Source: Acidimicrobiaceae bacterium (GTDB lineage: Bacteria; Actinomycetota; Acidimicrobiia; Acidimicrobiales; Ilumatobacteraceae). Taken from it: a stretch of 34,050 nucleotides of DNA. The position numbers and the translations under genes are program-made. Below, one piece after another: positions 23,181 through 31,664 of the stretch (within the stretch, counting starts at the first letter, position 1; every line of letters starts with the position of its first letter). The DNA is taken from assembly GCA_016722025.1 (NCBI GenBank), contig JADKGZ010000024.1, positions 1 through 34,050 on the forward strand. The letters run 5' to 3'. The notes under the pieces are model-generated. The model saw only the letters and a list, made by a program, of their open reading frames with translations. It searched no databases and was not told the DNA's origin.

Positions 23181-24638
23181 ATGATCACCGATTTCTCCGC
23201 GGCAGCACTCTCGGAAGCCATTCATGCGCGCGATGTGTCGTGCCGTGAGGTGATGGCTGCATACCTCGACCGCATCGACGAACAGAACCCGGCGGTCAAC
23301 GCCATCGTCAGCCTGCGCGACGGCGACCGGCTGATGACGGAAGCGCATGCGTGCGACGAGGAACTGGCCCACGATCTGTCGCGCGGCTGGATGCACGGCA
23401 TGCCGCAGGCGATCAAAGACCTGGCCGACACCCGCGGCCTGCCGACCACCTCCGGCTCGCGGCTCACCGAGCACTTCGTACCGAGACATGACTGCTTGAT
23501 GGTGGCGCGCATGAAGGCCGCCGGCTGCATCGTCGTCGGCAAGACCAACGTGCCCGAGTTCGGGAAGGGTTCGCACACGTTCAACGATGTGTTCGGCACC
23601 ACTCGCAACCCGTTCGACCTCGCCCGTTCGGCCGGCGGCAGCAGCGGCGGCGCGGCCGTGGCACTGGCCACCCGCATGCTGCCCGTGGCCGACGGCAGCG
23701 ACTACATGGGCTCACTGCGCAACCCCGCTGCCTGGAACAACATCTTCGGCTTCCGGCCCAGCCAGGGCCGCGTGCCGGCGTGGCCGGTGAGCGACGGGTA
23801 CCTCGCGCAGATGGGTACCGAAGGGCCGATGGGCCGCACGGTGCTCGACGTCGCATTGCTGCTGGGCACGCAAGCAGGGTTCGACCCGCGGGTGCCGCTG
23901 GCGCTGTCGGGCAGGCTCGACGAGTTCGCCACCGTCGCTCGCGCCCGCCAGGCGCTCGACGACGATCCGGCGGCGACGCGCATCGGCTGGCTAGGCGACC
24001 TCGGAGGCCGCCTCGCGATGGAGCCCGGCATCAGCGAGCTCTGTGTGGAGGGGTTGCGCACGTTGGCAGCGCTGGGCTGCAACGTCGAAGCCGCCAGTGT
24101 TGTCACCGACCTCGATGCGGTGTGGAAGGCCTGGCTCGTGCTGCGCCACATGTCGGTCACCACCGGCATCGCACCACTGATCACCAACCCCTCGAAGCGC
24201 GAGCTGGTGAAGCCGGAGGTGCTGTGGGAAGTCGACAGCGGCCTCGCACTCAGCGCGACGCAAGTGGCGCAGGCGGCCATCACGCGAACCACGTTCCACA
24301 CGACGATGGTGTCGCTGTTCGACCGCTTCGACGTGCTGGCCATCCCCACCGCGCAGGTGTGGCCGTTCCCGGCACACGAGCGGTGGCCACAGCACATCGG
24401 CAACCGGGAGATGGACACCTACCACCGATGGATGGAGTGCACGCTGTACGCCACGTTCGCGGGGTTGCCGGCTGTCAGCGTGCCCGTCGGCTTCGACGAG
24501 CGCGGCCTTCCGATGGGGATGCAGCTGATCGGCCGCCCGCGCGGCGACGCCGACGTGCTGCGCCTCGCGGCCGCCTACGAGACCACGCTCACGTTCACCG
24601 GGGTAGGGGTGCCCGGCACGACCGGGAGCGCCCGGTGA
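23181..24638 (+). CDS. Amidase signature family hydrolase
   Basis: 485 residues. The Ser-cisSer-Lys triad is visible: Lys79 in GMPQAIKD, cis-Ser154 in AGGSSGGAAVALA and nucleophile Ser178 in DGSDYMGSLRNPAA. The glycine-serine stretch and GFRPSQGRVP follow in the canonical order. The family hydrolyses amides, including aryl, nicotinamide-like and peptide amides; the exact substrate is unknown. ATG 23181 was chosen because upstream in-frame sequence does not match the family. The stop overlaps the P450 start (GTGA), so it is the first gene of a coupled three-gene operon. Confidence 0.88.
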   Translation: MITDFSAAALSEAIHARDVSCREVMAAYLDRIDEQNPAVNAIVSLRDGDRLMTEAHACDEELAHDLSRGWMHGMPQAIKDLADTRGLPTTSGSRLTEHFVPRHDCLMVARMKAAGCIVVGKTNVPEFGKGSHTFNDVFGTTRNPFDLARSAGGSSGGAAVALATRMLPVADGSDYMGSLRNPAAWNNIFGFRPSQGRVPAWPVSDGYLAQMGTEGPMGRTVLDVALLLGTQAGFDPRVPLALSGRLDEFATVARARQALDDDPAATRIGWLGDLGGRLAMEPGISELCVEGLRTLAALGCNVEAASVVTDLDAVWKAWLVLRHMSVTTGIAPLITNPSKRELVKPEVLWEVDSGLALSATQVAQAAITRTTFHTTMVSLFDRFDVLAIPTAQVWPFPAHERWPQHIGNREMDTYHRWMECTLYATFAGLPAVSVPVGFDERGLPMGMQLIGRPRGDADVLRLAAAYETTLTFTGVGVPGTTGSAR

Positions 24639-25854
24639 GCGTGCCCCTCGATCTGCACTCGCGCGAGTTCCTGGAGGACCCTGCGCCCACGCTGGCCTGG
24701 CTGCGCGAGCACGACCCAGTGCATCGCAGCCCCTACGGCTACTGGCTGCTCACCCGCTACGACGACGTCGCCGCTGCGTTCCGCGACCCACGCCTCTCCA
24801 GCGAGTGGACCAGGAAGGGCTCGCTGCCGGGCATGGCCCCGCGGCCGGCCGGCGCCGGCGACGCGTTCTCACGCGCCCAGCAGGTGGTGCTGCACTCGTT
24901 CAACATGAAGGACCCGCCTGCCCACACGCGCGTGCGGCAACTGGTGCAGCAGGCGTTCACTCGCGCAGCCATCGACGAGCAGCGCGGTCGCATCACCCAA
25001 CTCGTCGACGAGCTCATCGACGCGGGCCTGGCCACGGGCCATCTCGACCTGGTGACCGAGCTGGCCTTCCCGCTCACCATCACCATCGCCTCGGAGATGC
25101 TGGGCATACCGGCCGATGCCCGCAGCCAGTTCCGGTCGTCGTTCGAGCGCACCGAGCGACTGGGTGACCCGACTGCGCTGCCTCACGAACGTCAAGCAGG
25201 CCGCGACGCACTGGTGTGGCAGCTGCAGTTCATCGCCGACGTCGTCGAACAGCGCCGCGCCCAGCCACGAGATGACCTCGTCTCCGCCCTCGTGCTCGCG
25301 GAGGAGCACGGCGAGCAGCTCACCAACGAGGAGATCCTGGCGGCGCTCCTCACGTTGTACACGGCCGGTGGCACCACCACCGAGCGCATGGTTTCCAGTG
25401 GCTTGTTGTTGCTGTTGCAACATCCCGAACAGATGGCGCTGCTGCGCGCACAACCGTCGCTGCTGAGCAGCGCTGTCACCGAGATCCTCCGCTTCCACCA
25501 CCCCAACCAGCAGACCTCCACCGCCCGCCTCGCGCTGGAACCGATCGAGATCGGCGGCCGAACCATCGACGCCGGACACACGTCCGCTTGGGCACCGGCG
25601 CCGCCAACCGCACCGCGCGCTGGCCCCACCCCGACCGGTTCGACATCACTCGACCGGAGATGGTCTCGCTGTCGTTCGGGCAGGGCATCCACTACTGCAT
25701 CGGCGCCCCGTTGGCCCGCTTGCAGACCCAGATCGCCGTCGGCCGGCTGCTGCAACGCTGCTCGACCATCACGCTCGCCGACGGCGACGTGCGTCACGAC
25801 CCGCGCCGCATGGATCGCTACGAACGAATCATCGTCGAGGTGGTGGGCCGGTGA
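24635..25854 (+). CDS. Cytochrome P450, apparent single-base deletion near 25583
   Basis: About 406 residues once joined. The first frame from GTG 24635 carries the P450 N-half, NMKDPPAHTRVRQLVQQAFT, the I-helix LYTAGGTTTERM (oxygen-binding A/GGxxT) and the K-helix ExxR (EILR). After GGRTIDAGHT the frame breaks. The heme part continues one frame over: VRLGTGAANRTARWPHPDRF and the Cys-ligand loop FGQGIHYCIGAPLARLQ (Cys codon 25696-25698). One missing base around 25580-25585 (ACGTCC to ACGGTCC-like) would restore it; the span of 1220 bp is one short of a multiple of three. It is a soluble bacterial class P450 needing a ferredoxin partner. The substrate is unknown. Confidence 0.85.
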
Positions 25855-26474
25855 CCATCGCGATCGACACCCGGCCACTCACTGCCGTCGACGTCGATCG
25901 CGCCTCGGACGTGCTGGGCCTCGCCTTCGCCGACTACCCATGGACCCGGTGGGTGGTGGACGGTCGCGACCACGTCGGGCGCATCACCGAGCTGCAACGG
26001 CTGTTCCTGCAACACCTCGCGCTCCCGTACGGCCGGGCCTCGGTGACCACCGTCGCCGGCGTCGTGCAGTCGGTGGCGTCATGGTTCGACACCGCAGCCG
26101 AGTTGCCGGCCGACATCGGCGCGGCACTGGGCCCAGTGGTGGCAGCACTGGAGGGCGACCGTCACGACGCATCGGCGGCCGCTGATGCCGAGGTGCACGG
26201 CTGGCGACCGGCCGAGCGTCACCTCTACCTCGCCACGATGGGAACGGCACCCGCGCACCAGGGCAACGGCCTCGGTACCCGCACACTGCAGCCCGGCATC
26301 GCACTGGCCGACCGCGAGCGGCTGGTGGCATGCCTGGAGACCTCCTCACCATCGAACGTCGCGTTCTACTCGCGACTCGGCTTCGACACCGTCCGCCACT
26401 GGTGCATCGCCGATGGCGCCGGCCCGGACCTGTGGCTGATGCAGCGCTCGCCGAGGCCGACGACGGCCCGGTGA
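25851..26474 (+). CDS. GNAT family N-acetyltransferase
   Basis: 207 residues from GTG 25851, overlapping the P450 stop by 4 bp (GTGA). The acetyl-CoA site is LYLATMGTAPAHQGNGLGTR (Q-x-x-G-x-G), followed by LACLETSSPSNVAFYSRLGF-type motif B. The N-terminal half (VLGLAFADYPWTRWVV) is typical of a small-molecule acetyltransferase subgroup. It is the last gene of the amidase-P450 operon and may modify the same compound, which is inference. It converges with the GT1 gene three bases away. Confidence 0.85.
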   Translation: MTIAIDTRPLTAVDVDRASDVLGLAFADYPWTRWVVDGRDHVGRITELQRLFLQHLALPYGRASVTTVAGVVQSVASWFDTAAELPADIGAALGPVVAALEGDRHDASAAADAEVHGWRPAERHLYLATMGTAPAHQGNGLGTRTLQPGIALADRERLVACLETSSPSNVAFYSRLGFDTVRHWCIADGAGPDLWLMQRSPRPTTAR

Positions 26475-26477
26475 GCC

Positions 26478-27659
26478 TCAGCCCACCAACGCTTCGATCG
26501 CCTGCACGTGATCGGCGGCCGACGGCATGGCCGCGATCTCGGTGGCGACCGCGCGCGCCGCATCGTGCACCACCGCGTCGTGCAGCAGGCGCTGCAGTGC
26601 CGTCGCCAGGCTCGCCGCGTCGCGACACGCCAGCTCGCACGCCACACCGGCACCCGCACGCGAGACGGCGTCGGCGTTGTCCCACTGGTCGGCGATGATG
26701 GGGAACAGCAACTGCGGGAGGCCCTGCAGCGCAGCACCGAGCACGGTGCCGGCGCCGCCGTGCGACGCCACCACCGATGCTCGCGCGAGCAGCAGGTGTT
26801 GCGGAACGAACCGCTCGACACGCACGTTGGGAGGCACCGCGCCCATCGTGACCGGGTCGAGGGTGGGCCCGATGGTTGCCACCGCATCGACCTCGAGACC
26901 GGCCAGCGCCTCGAACGCTGCGGCCCATGGCGCCGCCTGCGCGGCAACCTCGGTACCAGCGGTCAGGTACACCAGCGGCCGCGCAACGCCCAGCGAGCGC
27001 AGCCAGTCGGGCTCGATGGTCGTGTCGGCGGCATCGACCCACCCAGGCCGCACCAGCCGCGCGTTCGGATGGTGCGGTGGCGGGCCGAACGACGCGGGAA
27101 ACGGGTGCAGGTAGAGCGCACCGAGCAACTCGGGCATTCCGGCGTTGCCGACACCTTCGGCGAGCCAGATCGCATGCATGCTGCGCTGCGCTGCCGCCCA
27201 CACTGCGTCGCCGATGGCGCCGCTGAAGGCAACCGTCACGTGCGGCACACCGCGACCCGTGGCCATCGGCGCGGCGGCCAGTTCCGACATCTCGTGGATC
27301 ACCACATCGGGCCGAAAGGAATCGAACACGGGCCCGAGCTCGCGATGCATGCGCGGCGCAGCGATCTCACCGAAGAACCCGGCGAACAGGCGCGAGCGGC
27401 GGTCGCGGGGATCGAGCGCCATGATCTCGGGCATCTGCGGCGCAAGAGCAGCGGTTCGCTCGCCCACCCCCATTCCCGCCGCAACCGCCTCGAAGCCCAG
27501 CGCTCGCACGCGGGCGCACGACTCCGTTGCGGTTGCCCACAGCACCTGATGACCGGCTGCCTGCAACGCGGCGGCGAGCGGCACGAGCGGCCCGATGTGC
27601 CCAGCACCAGGCGTGGAGGTGACCAGCACGCGCAACGGGCGATCTGCGGACACGACCAT
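26478..27659 (-). CDS. GT1-type (MGT/UGT) glycosyltransferase
   Basis: 393 residues. The N-terminus RVLVTSTPGAGHIGPLVPLA is the GT-B acceptor-domain start, with a His that acts as the general base in this family (GAGH). The donor motif ASHGGAGTVLGAALQGLPQL then LFPIIADQWDNADAV near the C-terminus binds the nucleotide-sugar. Relatives glycosylate macrolides, sterols, lipids and flavonoids. ATG 27659 is selected; the in-frame extension to 27683 is weaker. It lies 99 nt after the TetR gene on the same strand and could be part of its operon. Confidence 0.85.
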   Translation of the reverse strand: MVVSADRPLRVLVTSTPGAGHIGPLVPLAAALQAAGHQVLWATATESCARVRALGFEAVAAGMGVGERTAALAPQMPEIMALDPRDRRSRLFAGFFGEIAAPRMHRELGPVFDSFRPDVVIHEMSELAAAPMATGRGVPHVTVAFSGAIGDAVWAAAQRSMHAIWLAEGVGNAGMPELLGALYLHPFPASFGPPPHHPNARLVRPGWVDAADTTIEPDWLRSLGVARPLVYLTAGTEVAAQAAPWAAAFEALAGLEVDAVATIGPTLDPVTMGAVPPNVRVERFVPQHLLLARASVVASHGGAGTVLGAALQGLPQLLFPIIADQWDNADAVSRAGAGVACELACRDAASLATALQRLLHDAVVHDAARAVATEIAAMPSAADHVQAIEALVG

Positions 27660-27758
27660 CGGGCACCCTACCCCTGAACCCACTCGGGCGTCCGCCCGCG
27701 ATCAACGGTGCCGGCAGACCGGCGGCATGGCGCCACAGCGGGCGTGTGCAGCAACGCT

Positions 27759-28346
27759 TCAGGCGCCGAACGAGCAGCGCAGCATCTGAGCCGCGCCGCG
27801 GCGGGCGGCGAGGATGGGGGCGTCGGTGCCGAACACGGCCGCCTGCACGATCGCGCCGTCGAGCAGCACGCCGATGGTCTCGGGCAGCCAGTCCGGCGCC
27901 TCGGGATGAGCGGCAGTGGCCAGCGAGGCCAGGTGCTCGATGAGCGCTCGCTTGTGGTCGGCGACGATGGCTCGGTGTGCATCGTCGATCTCTGTGGTCT
28001 CGGCGATGGCGTTCAGGAACGCGCAGCCGCGGTAGCCGGGCGCGTGCACCCACTCCTCGATCGCGTCGAACGTGGCCAGCAGTGGGTCGGTGCCGCCACC
28101 GGCGAGCCGCGACACGCTGGTCGTGAACCAGGCCATCCAGCGCACGTGGCGGTCGTCGAGCCAGGCAGCCACGAGGTCGCGCTTCGACGGGTACAGCGTG
28201 TACAGGCGGCGCAACGAAACCCCCGACGCATCGCGCACATCGGCCATGCCGACGCCGGCGATGCCGCGTTCGTAGAACAGCGCGTCGGCCGCCGCGAGCA
28301 CCGCAACGGCAGACTCGGCACGGCCCTTCGTCGCGGCTGGACTCAT
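27759..28346 (-). CDS. TetR-family transcriptional repressor
   Basis: 195 residues. The N-terminal helix-turn-helix is clear: AVAVLAAADALFYERGIAGV, then MADVRDASGVSLRRLYTLYP and SKRDLVAAWL. The C-terminal ligand-binding part (YRGCAFLNAIAE, about residue 105) is of the TetR_C type found in YxaF-like and LmrA-like repressors. ATG 28346 overlaps the stop of the DUF1348 gene (ATGA), so both come from one transcript. The palindrome at 28824-28841 before that operon is its likely own operator. The inducer is unknown. Confidence 0.88.
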   Translation of the reverse strand: MSPAATKGRAESAVAVLAAADALFYERGIAGVGMADVRDASGVSLRRLYTLYPSKRDLVAAWLDDRHVRWMAWFTTSVSRLAGGGTDPLLATFDAIEEWVHAPGYRGCAFLNAIAETTEIDDAHRAIVADHKRALIEHLASLATAAHPEAPDWLPETIGVLLDGAIVQAAVFGTDAPILAARRGAAQMLRCSFGA

Positions 28347-28810
28347 TGCAGGGGAAGTCCGTCCTCGTCGCCGTCGGCGCGCGGGCCGAAGAAGCGTCGT
28401 TGGCTCTCGTCGATGGGCACATCGTTGATCGAGGCTTCTCGCCGACGCATGTAGCCCAGGTCGTCGAACTCCCAGTTCTCGTTGCCGTACGAACGGAACC
28501 ACCGGCCCGCGCCGTCGTGCCACTCGTACTGGAAGCGCACGGCGATGCGGTTGTCGGTGAACGCCCACAGCGCCTTGCGCAGCACGTAGTCGTGCTCCGT
28601 CGCCCACTTGCGCTGCAGGAAGGCAACGATCTCGGCGCTGCCCCTCACGAACTCGCCGCGATTGCGCCACTCGGAGTCGGCACTGTACGCGCCGGCCACC
28701 CGGTGGGCGTCGCGGGTGTTCCAGGCGGCTTCCGCCAGCAGCACCTTTCGGCGAGCGCCGGCTTCGTCGAACGGCGGCAACGGCAACCGTGGCGGCAGGG
28801 GTTCTGGCAT
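28343..28810 (-). CDS. DUF1348 (SnoaL/NTF2-like) protein
   Basis: 155 residues. The family pattern is very clear: ARRKVLLAEAAWNTRDAHRV, YSADSEWRNRGEFVRG, then FLQRKWATEHDYVLRKALWA, NRIAVRFQYEWHDGAGRWFR, SYGNENWEFDDLGYMRRREA and the terminal SINDVPIDESQRRFFGP. The fold is NTF2-like. DUF1348 proteins are often next to TetR regulators, but their reaction is unknown. GAGGAG lies 6 nt before ATG 28810. It is the first gene of the operon controlled from 28824. Confidence 0.9.
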   Translation of the reverse strand: MPEPLPPRLPLPPFDEAGARRKVLLAEAAWNTRDAHRVAGAYSADSEWRNRGEFVRGSAEIVAFLQRKWATEHDYVLRKALWAFTDNRIAVRFQYEWHDGAGRWFRSYGNENWEFDDLGYMRRREASINDVPIDESQRRFFGPRADGDEDGLPLQ

Positions 28811-28823
28811 GTGTGCTCCTCGA

Positions 28824-28841
28824 TGAGAACGATCGTTCTCA
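28824..28841. promoter_or_regulatory. 18-bp perfect palindrome, probable TetR operator
   Basis: TGAGAACGATCGTTCTCA is fully self-complementary and lies 14 nt before the DUF1348 start, next to a -10-like TATGGT on the minus strand. Its place and symmetry fit autoregulation by the TetR protein encoded in the same operon. The divergent metallopeptidase gene begins at 28908 and might be affected too. Confidence 0.65.
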
Positions 28842-28907
28842 CCATATCCCGTTCGTCGAGTTGCCGTCGCCAGCAACCACGGTTCGTGCAAGAGTGCAGG
28901 TGCCACC

Positions 28908-30530
28908 ATGAACTCCTTCGGCCCCGAGCAACCTCCGGATCCAGCGGCTGAGCCGCCCGACGATGCCGCGCCGACACCGTTCGCGCCCACGGTGCCGACG
29001 CGCGTCACCATCCACACCGGGCCACCGGCGCCAGCAACCGCCCCACCCCAGCCGGGTCAGTGGTTGCAGGACCAGCCGTACGGCGCCAGCCCTCACGCGC
29101 CCTACGCCGTCGCCGTCGCACGGCGGTCTCATCGCTGGCGCCAGCTGTTGCTGCCGTTGCTGGTCCTGGCATTGGTGGGTGGTGCCGGCGCGGTGCTGTT
29201 CCGCGACCGGCTGTTCGGCGACGACCAGCCTGCGCACCCCAGCGAGTGGGACCCGCGCGTGGCCGATCTCGTCGAGTTCGTACAGACCGCACGCGAGCTG
29301 CAATGGGTGCACCCTGTGTACGTCGACTTCCTCGCCGAAGCCGAGTTCGTGGCCCTGTTCGACCAACCGCAGGGCAACCAGGCCGCCGACGCCACGGCGG
29401 GCCTCTACTCGCAGCTGTACGACGCCTTCGGATTGGCTGTCGGGTACGACCCCACCCAGGGCGATGCAACGGTGGCGGCCATCACCACCCTGGGCTTCTA
29501 CTCACCCGCCGACGACCGGGTGTACGTGCGCGGCGACCTCATCACGCCGGCAGTGCGCGTGGTGCTGGCGCACGAGCTCACGCACGCGCTGCAGGCGCAG
29601 CACTTCGACCTGGCCGGCGACGGCGCCGACGATCTCGAGTTGCGAGCAGTGGTCGAGGCCGACGCGTTGCGAGTGGAAGACGCGTTTCGCGCCACGTTGT
29701 CGGCGGCCGACCGAGTGGCGGCCGACGATGGCAACAGCCTCGCCCCGGAGGCAGCGGCCGGGCTCTCCGATGTGCCCTGGGCCGTGCTCGAGCAACGCGA
29801 CGCGCCCTACGTGCTCGGGCCGATGCTGGTCGGCGACGTGTTCGCCGCGGCAGGCAACGCCGGCATCGACGAGCTGATCGGCACCCCGCCGACCGAGGAG
29901 ATCCTGCTCAACCCGTGGTTGCACGGCACCGAGCAGCAAGACGCTGCGGTCACGCTGGAGGTGCCCGTCGGCACCATCGTGCTCGATCCGCCACAGCCGC
30001 TGTCGGCAGTGGCGATGCTGGTGATGCTCGACGCATGGCTGCCATGGCGCCAGGCAAGAGGTGCCCTCGACGGCTGGGCGGGCGGCGGCTACACCAGCTA
30101 CCAGCGCGATGGCGTCGTCTGCTTCACAGCCACTGCCACCTTCGACGACAGCGGCACACCGTTCGCAAACGCCGTCGCTGCATGGGCGACGGCATCGGGT
30201 TCGGCCGCGGCGCCCACCACCGTGGTCAACGACGTCACCTTCGAGGCCTGCAAGCGTGCCGTCGGCGCCACCGCACCGCCCCCGCCGGTGGTGTCACCGA
30301 TGCAGGCGTTGTCGCTGGAGCACGACGTCATCGCCCTCGCCGGCGACGGCCCGTCGCTGGCCCAGATCCGCGAGTACCAGTGCCTCGCCGGCACCATGAT
30401 CGACGACCCGTTGCTGGCACCGCTGCTGTTCAACGAGATCTTGAACGACGCCGAGCAGGCGCTGTTCACGTGGCAGTCCACGATTGCGGCCAACGAGTGC
30501 GGCGTGCCGCCGCTCACCCAACGGCCGTGA
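28908..30530 (+). CDS. Membrane-anchored HExxH metallopeptidase-like protein
   Basis: 540 residues. A Pro-rich cytoplasmic N-terminus (1-75) is followed by one transmembrane helix (79-97, QLLLPLLVLALVGGAGAVLF) and a large outer domain. The zinc motif HELTH is at 222-226 in VVLAHELTHALQAQHFDL, and the downstream AVVEADALRVEDAF may give the third ligand Glu as in gluzincins. The upstream TLGFYSPADDRVYVRG resembles the edge strand of such peptidases. Near the C-terminus are paired cysteines. No named family is recognised beyond this; it may process envelope proteins. A DUF2510 motif is absent. It is divergent from the DUF1348-TetR operon. Confidence 0.7.
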   Translation: MNSFGPEQPPDPAAEPPDDAAPTPFAPTVPTRVTIHTGPPAPATAPPQPGQWLQDQPYGASPHAPYAVAVARRSHRWRQLLLPLLVLALVGGAGAVLFRDRLFGDDQPAHPSEWDPRVADLVEFVQTARELQWVHPVYVDFLAEAEFVALFDQPQGNQAADATAGLYSQLYDAFGLAVGYDPTQGDATVAAITTLGFYSPADDRVYVRGDLITPAVRVVLAHELTHALQAQHFDLAGDGADDLELRAVVEADALRVEDAFRATLSAADRVAADDGNSLAPEAAAGLSDVPWAVLEQRDAPYVLGPMLVGDVFAAAGNAGIDELIGTPPTEEILLNPWLHGTEQQDAAVTLEVPVGTIVLDPPQPLSAVAMLVMLDAWLPWRQARGALDGWAGGGYTSYQRDGVVCFTATATFDDSGTPFANAVAAWATASGSAAAPTTVVNDVTFEACKRAVGATAPPPPVVSPMQALSLEHDVIALAGDGPSLAQIREYQCLAGTMIDDPLLAPLLFNEILNDAEQALFTWQSTIAANECGVPPLTQRP

Positions 30531-30590
30531 CGCGCCACTGATGGAGTTGCCCGGCCGCAGGTTGCGGTGAACCGGCGCCACACACCTCGC

Positions 30591-31217
30591 TCAGGGGCGG
30601 GGGCCGAGCTGCACTTTGCCGGCGCGGCCGCGCTTGATCTCGAAGAAGCCCGGGCACTGCGCCACCAGCAGCACCACGTCGAGCAGCCGCTGTGCTTGCT
30701 CGTCGGTGGGCGGTGGCGACACGATCGGCCCGAAGATGCCCACCAGCGGCGAGCCGAAGGCAAGGATCGGCGAGCCGACGTCGGGCCCGGCCAGCGACAT
30801 CGCCAGCCGAGTGGACTCGGCCACCGGTGCATCCCACGCGGTCTCGTCGACTGCGGCAACCCATTCCCCGGCACCCACTGCCAGCGCCACCTCACGCACC
30901 ACCTCGATCGACGGAGCGAGCTGGTCGTGGTGCACGCGCCGCCCGTACTCGGTGTAGAAGTTGCCGATCAGGTCGTTGCGCCCGTCGGCCATCAGCGCAG
31001 CGATGAGACGATGCGCCGCGGTGCCGGCCGGCAGCGTGAGGCGCAGGTGCTCGGACAGTTCGCGGCCCTCGTTGAGCACCCCCAGGCTGAGGTTGCGCCA
31101 CACCACGTCGATACCACGCGCCGCAGCGGCGTCGACCAGCCAGCGCGACGTGGCCCAGGTCCACGGGCAGCCGGGATCGAAGAAGAACTCGATACGAGTG
31201 GGGGTATCCGCATGCAT
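30591..31217 (-). CDS. DsbA-family protein similar to mycothiol-dependent Rv2466c
   Basis: 208 residues. It opens with IEFFFDPGCPWTWATSRWLV, the thioredoxin-fold active-site region, and continues with VVWRNLSLGVLNEGRELSEH, FYTEYGRRVHH, DVGSPILAFGSPLVGIFGPI and the C-terminal CPGFFEIKRGRA. This order matches the mycothiol-dependent reductase Rv2466c of M. tuberculosis, whose site is CPWC. Here the second Cys is Thr (CPWT), so only a single-cysteine mycothiol mechanism is possible. The protein is cytoplasmic. It converges with the metallopeptidase gene, 60 nt apart. Confidence 0.8.
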   Translation of the reverse strand: MHADTPTRIEFFFDPGCPWTWATSRWLVDAAAARGIDVVWRNLSLGVLNEGRELSEHLRLTLPAGTAAHRLIAALMADGRNDLIGNFYTEYGRRVHHDQLAPSIEVVREVALAVGAGEWVAAVDETAWDAPVAESTRLAMSLAGPDVGSPILAFGSPLVGIFGPIVSPPPTDEQAQRLLDVVLLVAQCPGFFEIKRGRAGKVQLGPRP

Positions 31218-31362
31218 GTGCTCACCCTAGTGCCGGCCCCCGCTGTCGTCATCAGCACCGGTAGGGTCACAGCGAGGGCCTTCGGCCCAGTGGAATCGAG
31301 TCGCCCGTGAACCGCTTCGAATCGAACGGGGCGCCCTGCGTGCCAGCGCTGGCGGACGTGAC

Positions 31363-31524
31363 ATGAGCGACACCGTCACCACTGCGACAACCGCCGGCCG
31401 TCGCTGCTGGCGATGCCTGCAAACCTTTGCCTGCGATGCCGCTGACCTGCCACCCGGCCCCGCCGAGTGGTGGTTGTGCGAGCCGTGCCACCAGTCGCTG
31501 ATCGGGCCCACACCCGCACGCTGA
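31363..31524 (+). CDS. Small CxxC/CxxC zinc-ribbon-like protein
   Basis: 53 residues from ATG 31363, with GGCGGA 6 nt upstream. CWRC (Cys15, Cys18) and CEPC (Cys39, Cys42) suggest one zinc ribbon, plus a fifth Cys at 24 and a WW pair. It is too short for family assignment. Many actinobacterial proteins of this type are uncharacterised. Regular spacing of the cysteines and a GC-rich third codon position support real coding, but confidence stays moderate. A hairpin follows 7 nt after the stop. Confidence 0.55.
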   Translation: MSDTVTTATTAGRRCWRCLQTFACDAADLPPGPAEWWLCEPCHQSLIGPTPAR

Positions 31525-31530
31525 GCCGGC

Positions 31531-31548
31531 GCTCAGGTTTGCCTGAGC
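31531..31548 (+). terminator. Short hairpin after the CxxC gene
   Basis: GCTCAGG (31531-31537) pairs perfectly with CCTGAGC (31542-31548) around TTTG. It may end the small gene or act as an operator for the GT4 operon. A possible -10 TAAGGT lies about 11 nt beyond; this is weak. Confidence 0.35.
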
Positions 31549-31664
31549 TCACCACTGGGTAAGGTACGGCTTCACCGGGAAGTTCCGCCACGTCTGGCCA
31601 GGAGGCCAGTTCACGCTGCCACCTGGTCGGGCTCGACGCTGGTTCCCACCATCGAGGAGGCATC

